This document shows positions 27,701 to 39,700 of a stretch of DNA of 64,000 bases, piece after piece. The stretch comes from Vanilla planifolia (Eukaryota; Streptophyta; Magnoliopsida; Asparagales; Orchidaceae). Both the position numbers and the translations under genes were made by a program. Location: contig CM043869.1 in assembly GCA_023846275.1 (NCBI GenBank), positions 22,798,237 through 22,862,236 on the forward strand, given 5' to 3'. Numbering within the stretch: the first letter of the stretch is position 1; every line of letters starts with the position of its first letter. The notes beneath the pieces are model-generated. The model searched no databases. It was not told the origin of the DNA and was given only the letters and a program-made list of their open reading frames with translations.

Positions 27701-30700
27701 TTAGGATTTTCACTTATTACCTTAGTTGCAATTATGTATATATCCAAAATGATATTTCATGCATCACTGCATGTTTCATGTTGGTATCCCAAGAGCAGGT
27801 CATAGATAGCTGCATACAGAGCATTGTATTTCTATAGAGGTGCTGTTAGTACTTATACTTTCTTTGATGTTTCAACGATGACGACAAGCCTTTTTTTTGT
27901 GTAATTTGCAATGAGTCATATGCTTCTCTTGTTGCCTTAAATTCTTGCGTGGGATTTTTAAGCAGGATGATATTTTCCTAATTTTATTGCTGTCCAATTT
28001 TAAATTTTTATGATGTTAGATCCGTATTGATTTATAATATTTAGCACTTGGGCAGTGTACATTCATGTATAAATTGAAAATTTGTTGTTGCACATAATGC
28101 ACTTTGTATTTGTTGATGATACAACCTCACTGCGTACAAGTTTGTTAATATAAATACACTAATAAATCAATAAATAATTACATTGTCAATTTAAATCACC
28201 CAATAACCAAGATGCACTGGTTTAAGTTCAAATACTTCATTAATATTAATATTCTTTCATAATATCAAAGAAAGGTTAAAGATTAACAAATAATTAGTAA
28301 GAAAGTTGGTAAATCCTTGTTCATCATGTTTTCATTATTTTAACGATATCCCAGATATGTGCATCATATCATTTTATTTTTAAGTTGTCGAAAACAGATT
28401 GTTTTTTTGAAGTTCAACTTCATTATACATATACCATATTTATTATTTAATGTAAAACGATTTTTTGGTTCATATGTGACAAAAAATAAAAGTTTCAGAC
28501 AATTATTAAAAATTATTCATCAACGGCACTTAGCACCTCTTTATCAACAGTTTTTTAAATTTTTTTCCAGTAATTTTGAAATTGTAGCAGTTTCACCACT
28601 ATACCCAAATTTATTTGTTGCCTATAAGTAAATTAAGGGCCTGAAAAAGCAATTTAGAAAATGTATGAATTTTTTCTGTAGTGTGATATTTCTTTATATT
28701 CTAATTAAAACTGATGTCCGTTGCAGGTGCAGATTGATATTTTAGGCTTTGGTATTTTTATATATACTTGGGTACCAAATACGGATAGGCTTTGATTTTT
28801 CTCCTGAAGGTTGAATTAATATCATAGCCAAGAGCTCAAATATTTTAAATTAAGTTAATGATAGAGTTCATATTATATTAATCTTGGAATCGAAATGAAA
28901 TTAAATTAAAAGGTTCCATAGCATTTTGGGACAAGTTTACATATTTCTTTCCTAACACATTTTGTAGTTTTTTTTTGTAAATTTTTATGTTTATATGATA
29001 TGTTATTTATGTTGCATTTTTTTTAGCAAACTTTAACTACAAACTATTTATGTCAGTTACGTCAGTTTTTTATGTATGATATGGTTGATCTGACAATGTA
29101 GTTGTTCTTTGTTTCACATGATTACCTTCATCCATGAACTTTTTTGTCCCACTTTGCACATTCATAGAAGCAGTCCTTATCTTTGTGGTAATGGATATGA
29201 TTGCAACAGTGTATGTGTGGTGAGTCGGAATTATGCAAGTTTCAGTAACAAGCCTGAACTTATTAAACTTTGTGGATTACTCTTGAAATTGTAAAGTTTT
29301 GGAACTTCTATTCAAGTTCTTTTCTTTCTTTCTTTTTCATTTGATTGTCTCTTAGACAAAATGTAGCTGAGATAGCTCATTTTAATACTTATTTGGTTGA
29401 TTCATTTTTGAATTTCAAATTTTCTTTAGTCAATTTTGATCTGCATTGAGCTTTTAAATGTTTATGATAAAATCCATTTTAGCTCTCTTTGTTTGCCATT
29501 GCTAATTGTCTCCGTTATTTTACCAGTTGCCAGCTCCAAAGAGAGGTGAAATTGTTAGGCAGATTGGTGATGCATTGAGAACAAAGCTGCATCACCTTGG
29601 TAGGCTTGTTTCACTTGAGATGGGGAAAATATTGCCAGAGGGAATTGGTGAAGTTCAAGTAAGAACCTTTATGACTCATTGGTTTTCTGTTTAGTTATTT
29701 ATGAAAGTTATATTTGCCAAATTCTCTCCTTGCTTTATTGTCTTCAACCTAATTATGTCCTGTTGATTTGAATACTTCCTGAATAATGTCACAAATTATG
29801 TGCTGCTAAATTACATTCTGTTTGATTCTCAGAACCAGTTTCTTACAATCTATGATAATGACATTTTTTTGAACATTTGATAAACAACTCATGCATATTT
29901 TCATTGATTATATTGGCATATCCAACCTTATGAAAGAAAATTGTGTTGTATCTCATTGAACCACATGAAAGAAAATCGTGTTTTATCTCCTTGATGGTGA
30001 AACCTTGTAAGACAAATTCATGAATATCTCTAATTGCTAATGAGTGATAGATTTAACCCAACAAATTTATCGGGTAAGTTAAGCAATGTTTTTAATGCAG
30101 CAACCTATAACACTGGACTTAGTCTGCATGTCAATTCCAATAACATGCGTAATCCTGATAATTGTTGAATAGTATGAAAAAAAAGTAGCATGGGTTGCTA
30201 ACTAGCACATCAAGTGCATTACCAAGACTGAAACTATGACAAAGTTGCATATATAGCCATTTTTTGGCATACCATTTACTCAAATGAAAATAAAGAATAA
30301 AGTTTGGATGATCAAATAAAACTCCATTGGCAAACACAACCTAAGTGGGCTCAAACGCATGTGTCTTATACATAATATTATGCTAGATCACTCCTCTATA
30401 TGTTTTTTTTTGGTCTTATTTCATTTGTTGAGACACAAAATATTTAGTGTGATACGATAAGGAAATGAATCCCATTTGATAGCCCTCTCGTCAACTAATA
30501 TATTTTGATAACCAACTTAGCATTCCAACATGGTTTCTCCCATATGTCATGGGAGCGGAAGTCAAATATTCATCAATCATTCGTTGCTTTTATGGGATCC
30601 CTATTGAATGGCCTAGTAGGAGGCAATGTTAGCAACTTACGATCAACTTGAAAATCAGAGATTATCTTGGACGTGCTGAAGAGTTTGCCAGTTCATTGCT

Positions 30701-33700
30701 GAATGCACAAATTGCATAATTACAATCATGAGCCACACCTTGCGTCCTGCTGTTGACATCCCAAGCATTGCACATCCCATTAAGGCCAAAGCAGTTTGGC
30801 TATAATGCAACGTATAATGAAGACACAAATACATTCAATGAAATCTAGGGCACTTGTCTACTAGCAAACCTTGATGATGTTAAGAGCAAGGAGTTATTAT
30901 GAAACTCTTGGGATCCACTCTAAGCCATCTAAGGGCCTAAGACCTATCCTTCTTGGAAAGGCTCAAGTAGGTTGCCTTTGTATGAAGCCTTTTTGTAATG
31001 CTCAGTGCATGGTGGTTGTGCTTGCTGTTTTATGTTCATGGTTTTCCCCTTGGTTTGAAGGTGTTCCACTTAAAAATCTGTGTTGCATTCCATTTTTTCT
31101 TATTTCACTTAATCTCCTTGAGCACTTGTAAATCCATTTAATTCTTCCACCTAAATCACATGCCAGAAGATGTCTCATTATCTTATTGATGTTTTTTTTG
31201 CAAGAATTAGTTGTAGATTGTGGAATGCGAGGAGAAGGCATGTTGCCATCCTCCTTGAAGCGGAATTATTTTGGGTCATTCCTCGAATGCTTGTTGAACA
31301 ATTCCGGGTGTTGCAAGTGGTAATTCAGCTATCAACACTGTACCTTGTGTGAGCCTGTGTAAGGTATTGTGCCTGCTGTCATTTGCTTTGCACCTTAGCC
31401 TTCTCTCAGCTTCGTTAGGCCTCTTGTATTTCTTCGACCCTTATAATTCTTGTTGATCAAAATAATGCTGAAATCTGGCATTCGTTTCAGCCTCAGGATG
31501 CTTTTAGGAGGATGGATACTTTGTCTTTCATATGGCACCTTGCTTGTGTCTACTAATGCTAATTGCTCGCTCTTGCTTATGCGATGACTTCCTTTGTGAT
31601 GCTTTCTTGAAGATTAAGATGTCAATGACGAACAACTAAATTAGTTATTTAGTACAACGAAGTTCATGCATATTTTGTTGGATGTTATTTAATGTAGGTT
31701 TTTCACTACTCTGCTAAAGGGCTCGGTCCTAAAGTGGTTTTGGAGGCTCCATAAGTATTAGTCTTGAACTTCAATGATGTCTACAATCCAAGATCAACAT
31801 TAAGGCTAGAGGCCATCTTGGATGTCCTGAAGAGTTCACCATGTTGTTGCGTAGTTTGCAACCACATATATGATTTTGTGTCATGCTTTGCTAGTGCTTT
31901 GATCATCCCATGTACGACACATCTTTCTATGCTCAATTCTTCCATAAGACAATGGATAAAAAAGCTCTTAGCAAATGTTCGGGTATAGGGGAACACAAAC
32001 ATTGAAATCTAAAGCACTTGTCCAATCTTTGTATTAAGATCACTTAGTTACCACTAAACTCTTGAGGTTCACCTAAATGAATCGTAAGAGTCCCAAATGA
32101 TATAATACTTTTGCCATTCACCTAGAGATCTATCCTTTTTGTAAATTTTAGGATTGCCTTTGTGTGATCTCTTTTTTTAATCCTCGATTCGTAGAGGATT
32201 TGCTCATGCCTCATGTTATTGGTTTTTTTCTTGATTCGAGGGGTTACCAATTTTAAAATTTTGGTATGTTATATTTCATTTTCTTTTTTCCTCTTAATTT
32301 CTTCAAATGCTTGTAAATCTTTTTCTTTTCTTTCAGTAAAATCAAACGCTGAAAGTTATCTCAACAGGACTAAGCGTATATAGCCTAAAATGAAACTGAG
32401 CTTCTTAGCAAATAGAATTATTCCTATGATGTACATGGCACAATATAGGTTATGTAATGTTTTTTATTTTTAGATAAGATTTGTATATTATACGATTTTG
32501 TTTTATTTTATTTTGTGTAATTTAAGCATTTTTCTTCAATTGGATTACCCTGGCTATAAAAGGGCCTTCTATTCTAAGTTTTTAAGGAGTTTTATTTGAT
32601 TAATTAATGTTAGTGCTTTGGTGTCCATCCTATTTTGAGTATTTTTCCTTCTCCATAATGATTATTAGTGATAAATACATGGCTTGAAGTTGACCACTTC
32701 ACTACTTTATTCTATTTTCGATTATTTTCTTAGGTCTTGGTAATTTTTATGCATAAAATTTCAACCATGTACTTCTTTTATGCTCTATTAGTAAGGAAAG
32801 TTTAGGAATAACAATTACCATACCTACATTCTTTCATCATTAAAGGTACTTTCGGTTTTAAATTCTTGATTTAAAAAACCATGAATTTGACACAGTTTCA
32901 TGATTTGATTTATTGGATTTGTAAATCAAATAGGCAATCAAAATTCACAAATGATTTAACATGTATTTTGATTTTCTTGAAAAAATGAGGGAGAATGAAA
33001 TGATGTTTTTATTATATTACCATCGCCTTAATTAGAACTCATTATTATTGGCTATAAGCCATTAGAGTCTGCCATCGTAACTCATCTGGTCTCAAGTGAT
33101 TTGTTGATTGAAAATTGATTTTTGGATAATTAAATTTGAAATACAACAAATCAAATAATATATTTTAATTTATTGTAATTAATATAGTCAACCAAATAAT
33201 ATAATTTGAATTGTAATTCTATGTTTTATAATTTCATGAATTCAAAATCCATTTGATGTTTGAATTACACCTCATTAAAGGGACGTGAAGAGATGAATTT
33301 GCCACTTTTTTGAAGCTTTCAGACCTATCCTATCTTCCCATTTTTGGAAGCTCTGCAATAATTTCAAACAACCTGTACAATTACCCTTTTAAGTAAAAAA
33401 TAAAAAATTTCTAGATTCATGCATTTAACACTTCTCATTCTGTTACTGTGACTTATATTCATAAGTTCTGTACTGGTTCATCTATAAGCAGCTTATGGGA
33501 ACGTTCTTTTTCACATAGGAAATTATTGACATGTGTGACTTTGCTGTTGGTTTAAGCCGGCAACTAAATGGATCAATTATACCATCAGAACGTGAGTTCA
33601 TCCTGCACTTAAATTCTATGTTTCCTCAAATTATTTTTGGTCTACGTTCAACTTTCAATACAAACTTAAATGAAATTTTATGACAAATTACATTGGTATC

Positions 33701-36700
33701 TTGTCTTATGAACAGGTCCTAATCACATGATGATGGAGGTTAGCATGATGTTTTTTCCCTTTTTTGTTGTGCATTTTTGTCTTACTATTAGTAAGAAAAC
33801 TAACACACTAATTTCTGTTTCTTTTATTTTGTGGGACTTAGATTTGGAATCCATTAGGTGTAGTAGGTGTTATTACAGCCTTCAACTTCCCATGTGCTGT
33901 GCTTGGTATGTTTCTGCATGATTTTTTTTAATGGTATTTTCATGCTGTACATTATGAAGATGCTAGAACGGGATTTATGCTTTCTTTTTACATATTTAGG
34001 TTCTCTTTGTGGCATGCATTTGCAGAGAGCATTCTAGCACTAGCCGTTAACTCCTGAATGTGGGCGCATGAAATCGCTCCGTTTGCCTCATATTCTATGA
34101 CTTATAAAATATAATATAAACACACTTTAATAAATTATTTTATTATATGATTTTATAGTAATAAAATTACATTTTTTTTAATAATAGTATATCAAACACC
34201 ATGCTAAACATGAATCTCCTTTTCAAAAGTATTTTATGCCTGCAATTTTTTATTTCTCTTTCCATCAACCTTTCTAATGGTGAGAACTGCAGACAAATGG
34301 AGCCTTTCTGATTAGAGATTTACAATTTGTAGTTATGGTTCTGTTTGATTTTGAGTCCAAAGAGATATGATTTACTTGCTTTAAAAATATAAAGCATAGA
34401 GTGAAATAAACTCCTGATAGGAGGGTAGAGTTCATGAAATTTGTCCATGTTAATTAAGAAAATGGAGGCCAAAAAGAAAACTTTCATAATAGATTATTTG
34501 GAAAGATGTTTTTTCTGTCATTACATTTTTAGAATATTGACTGCTGCTTGGTTGGTGATGGAGCAGCTCCAGTTCCAGATAAGCTCCAAAAAAGTTAATT
34601 AAGATGGTTTACAGCTAAGCTTGCATTGTGAGATGCCACAGTAAGGCTATGAGGGTTAACAGAATTGTCCATGTTAATAATGTGAGCATAGAAATCAAAA
34701 TATTCATGGCAACGGAAATAGGAAGGACCTCAAATTTGTGCAGCCTAGTGAGTTGTTACTGTACTGAGTGCTGCGAGGACATAGGATTCCAAATGCTGGC
34801 TAGACTTTGCAGATTGATTAAGATGGTTTACAGGTAAGCTTTCATTGTAAAATGCCAAAGGATATGAGGATTAACAGAATTGTCCATGTTAATAATGTGA
34901 GCATGGAGTTAAAAATATCCTTGGTAACAGAAATCAGGAAGGACCTCAAATTTGTGCAGCCTAATGAGTTGTTACTGTATAGAGTGCTGTGGTGACATAG
35001 GATTTGAAATGTTAATTACACTTTGGTTATTGATTGTGGCGCTTTATAGCTGCGTATTATGGGAAATATCTTTTTTGAAGAGAAGATATTGGAAATATTC
35101 GCTATGGAGTGAATTCAATTTTACTTGCTTTTGGCCCCTTTCTTCAAAATGAGGTGATTTATTAGCATTATTGTTGTTATTGTTTTTAACTCAATCATTT
35201 GTTGATTACTCTTGGGCAATTTAAGTTTATGGTTCACCCGAACTTGCTTAGCAATCTTTCTGATCGTCAAATATGCGCTAATCTCAAGCATATGCATCTC
35301 CCTGTTAATTAATTTTTCTTATTACAGGATGGAATGCTTGCATTGCTTTGGTCTGTGGAAACTGTGTCGTATGGTAAGTATCTTAATGCAGCATAATATG
35401 CTGAATTGTTTTCGATGATTTATTTTTGTTAGAAATTCTTCTCATTTATGTGATATTCAGTTGCTTGCGATGTGCATTATAGTTTTTTAATGTGTGAATG
35501 TTTCAATTTGGTCAAAATAAATTTACCCATTGTCTACATTTTCATAGCTGAAAATTCCCTCAAAACTTTTTGGCACTTTAAACACAAAACTTTAGCATCT
35601 TCTTTTTAAGTTTATTTAGTTTGATTACAATTTAACACATCTTTGAAGGCGCATGGATCCTTTGATTAGATTACAATGAAAATTTGGTTGTTGATAGTAA
35701 TTTGTCAAGGTCATGTTTTCCATGTTCACCAGATCATAATTTTTATTAGTTTTCTTACTACTATAATTTCAATTGTTCTTCTGATTAGTATCGTTATAAT
35801 TTACCACAAGGTTGGCTCCTCTTGAATAAATCTATCTCTTCGTTTTTCTTCTTCCTGTGGTTTCGCTAAATCATCACTTCGGTTGTATCGCTTTTAAGAA
35901 ATCGTATAGTAACACTTGTTTGGCCCTGCTTGCATATCACATTCAAAATGCATCTTGGAAACGTTTTTCAATTTTCAAACTAAATATATCAAGTTCCTAA
36001 ATTCAATTTTTCTTCTGATTAGTATCATTATAATTTAACACAAGGTTGGCACCTCTTGAATAAATCTCAATCTCTTCTCCCATCAAATTTTCTTCATTTT
36101 CCTCTTCTTGTGATTCCACCAAATCATCACTTCAAATGTATCGCTTTTAAGAAATCGTATGGTAACACTTGTTTGGCCCGTTTGCATGTCACATTCAAAA
36201 TGCATATTTAAAACATTTTTCAATTTTCAAACTAAATGTATCTTTATAAATTCTATTTTTCTTCTTATTAGTATCGTTATAATTTACCACAAGGTTGGCT
36301 CCTCTTGAATTAATCTCAATCTCTTCTCCCATCATTTTTTCTTCATTTTCCTCTTCCCGTGGTTCTGCCAAATCATCACTTCAATTGTATCGCTTTTAAG
36401 AAATCGTATAGTAACACTTGTTTTGTCCTGGCTTGCATGTCACATTCAAAATGCACCTTTAAAATGTTTTTCTATTTTCGAACTAAATGTATCAAGACCC
36501 TAACATAATAGTCCATCAAAATTCTATTTTCACTCTTATAAAAGACGTTTTCTCAAAAATTCCTTATAGATTATAAACTCTTTGATTATGAGCCTTGTTC
36601 ATTATTTAAACAATTAATTTCTAGATTCAACGCAGTGGGATAGCTCAGCAAGGTCATGAAATAGCTTTAGGTTCTAATCTCTTAACGAAGAAGCATTACT

Positions 36701-39700
36701 AAGTTTGGTTGTTACCTGCATTCTTTGGGAGCTTTTTGATTGACTCCATTGTTTTCTTTTGATGAATATTTATGCTGGGCTTTCCTATGTGGTTAAAATG
36801 GAGAGAATATCCTTTCCTATTACCATAGGTGGTTGTTTAACCTTGTATGTGCCTATTTGTGCTTTAGCTATCATCAGACAATTAGGTGTACTCTGTTCAG
36901 TTTATGTCTCATAAAAATTCAAGAACCTAACTAACTTTTATACCCTTTAAATGGTTTGAAAACATTTCCTAGGAACTTAACTGAATTTTAGGATTACCTG
37001 GACTGCATTTGATGTTTCAGTCTAGGCGAAGTTTCTTTTTTTGTTCAGTTACATTTGATTTCATGCAATGTAATTTAGTGTTTGAAGAACAAAAATTAAT
37101 CTTTATCCCTTTAAATTGGATCAAGTGCAAAAATCCTTTGATATATCCTATCAAGTATATACTTTTTGGTATTATTGTGATATATATGATTCTTGATTAA
37201 ATTCCCTTTCTATCACGGTTTTGGGTTTCCTACAACCCCATTGTCATAGAAAAATTCATGATTTTCTTTTTAATCAAAGCATATATGGATCTTACTTTAT
37301 GATCTTAAAGTCAACAGATGAGCAACTAAATGCAAACTGAACGTTCAATGAGAAAGAACAATGGGGAAACCTGACGTTCCCCTTTTGTGCAACTGTTTAA
37401 ATCTTATTTATAATTCTGTGTATATAGGGGAATACGCATGAAGATTAACCAACTCAGCTTCATGATATTTTTGTGCAACTGTTTTAAAGCTCAATGAATG
37501 CTTAAAGAATTAGTTTTAGGATGGAGAGTAAAAGCATTCTTAGGAGTCGCTTGGTTACGAGAGGATCCCTATAATGTCTCCCTATGGATATTGGAGAATT
37601 TGAGTACCTCCTTATCACTTAATTTGAAGGATTGTGCTTGAACTTCAGAACGGATAGTGCTTGATTTTAATTGGCCGTGTGCCGGCTTGCTTTAAAATCA
37701 AGCCTGATTGACATGGTCATTTCAAATCAATCCGTTTAGCCAAACCAGCTTGTAAATATGAGCTAATTATCTAAATCTAAACTGAGGAACTTGCGATTTA
37801 GCTTGGTTTTAAACACTTGAAAGTCGAATTGTCTCAAGGAAGCAGCAGATAGTTTCAGCGAGCAACTATGGCAGATGACACATTTAAGTACAATTCTGAC
37901 GATTAAATTCTAAATTTCTGTTTGCCTTTTCATTCAGCTTTGAAAGGACCATTTAGCCGGCTTAGATCCCAACCCTTAAATGACAACTTGAAAGCTGAAA
38001 TGGCAATAGAACTTTCCAAAGTGAAGTATTTGTTCATTGCATCTAAGGCATTTAATCAATTGGCAAACTAATCCTAATATGGTTGCACTCGTGATTATCT
38101 TGCCTAGTGACTAACTGTAATGAGTTATAACGCATGCCTTATCCTTTTAAGTGAAGGTCCAAAGATTTAAATCTTGACAATGTCCTTAATTTTCCTCAAA
38201 AATTATCCAACCTGTCCTATAAACCTATAGATATTGATTCAAGTTAATCCCATAAACCATTTCACAATGACAATATACATAGAATATGAGAAATAACATT
38301 GCTCTCATTATTGTGCTGATCTTTTGGTTTAAATCATTGCCCTCAGAGGTATCAATTGTCCCTAAATTCAGTAGTATGAGTCCCTATCAAAGTAAAATAC
38401 TGTCTTTAATTTTTAACAGAATTCGTAGGCAATAAAATAAGCATCCAAACAGGGACCTTATCACTAGAAACATGCAAGTTTAAATAAATACAATATAGTG
38501 GATCGACATTTAAGCATGAGCTTTTCACAGACCATTAAAGCATTCAAAGAGCACTAACCATTAACCAGAAACACCAACAGCAAATGGAAGTTCATGGAAC
38601 ATATGGAAGACATGGCAAAATTCAAAAATTAAACATACGACGACTAACATTGATATAATAGGTAGAAGAACTGTGGCAGGTGACGCTTTCAGCAAGTGGC
38701 AGATAATGTTAATTTCATTAATTTTCGGCTGTTCCAAAAACAAACAAATACTGACAATGTCCACAAAAAAACTCCAGAATAAATTAGTCCTAACATTATG
38801 TGCTGATCTTTTTGGCATTTAAATCGGTTTCGCAGAGGTATGCATACACTGTAATTTTAACCTTCTTATCGAAGTAGTGTAGTACCTTCGGTTCGTATAA
38901 GATTATGCAATAAAAACAGGAACTTCATCATTTGATTCTTACAAGCTTAAATGCATAAATCTAAACTATACGGAATCAGTATTTGAGCATGAGTTGATCA
39001 TAGACGTCTAAAACATTCAGAGACCAGTAAGCATTAACCAGAAAAAAAACAACGATGCAGTTTAGTAGTGCCTAATAAGACAGACTAGGCCTTAAGCTGC
39101 CCACAATATAGTTAAAAAATATCTGTATTAATTACATCGCTGTACTAAAATATATAATAGTTGAAGTCCAAAACATGTCCATATTACGCAAAGTAATTGA
39201 AGACCACTTGTAGAAGCCAGTGTGTCCATCAGGAACCGGAACTTTTAGTTTTCAGTAAATGCATCTTGCTGTTCAGAGCAATAGCAATTGAGTAAGATCA
39301 TATGGCATAAGAATACCTATGATTCAGTTCATTGTCTCGTTGTGTTGTTTCAGCAACCGGTTAGTTACATTAACTAATGCATTGGCAGTGTTAGGACGCA
39401 AAGCACTCCTATAATCATCAAGCGCCTTGCCATCTGCACTGCAATAGAATTTAGATGAAATTGCTCAGATGCGCACTTAGGATATCTCTAACATCTATGA
39501 TAACACAGCAAATTTAGTTGAACTCATCTTCCTACACTCCAAAATATTAAATTGTTCCCTTTATTCAGGTAGAAGCTGCAGTGGTTGTTTTTCCTAGTAC
39601 ACTTATAGTTTAGTTTTTTGTCTTTTTCTCTTTCATTTGATTTCTTTTGTCTGCCTGTAGTTTCTCTTCAGCAACAATTCGAGAGTTGCATGCTATTGTT

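Larger units (their letters stand above)
22094..29526 (+). other. ALDH7B intron 2 (7.4 kb), repeat-filled
   Basis: The donor 'caggtaaga' and acceptor 'taccag' are canonical. The intron holds a degenerate gypsy fragment (23,770-24,606), a roughly 93-bp duplication within it and the 3 x 275-bp array at 25,761-26,584. The rest (22,140-23,760; 24,610-25,760; 26,590-29,500) shows only short frames without recognisable domains. A 152-codon frame on the - strand at 22,144-22,602 has no domain-like content. Confidence 0.85.
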
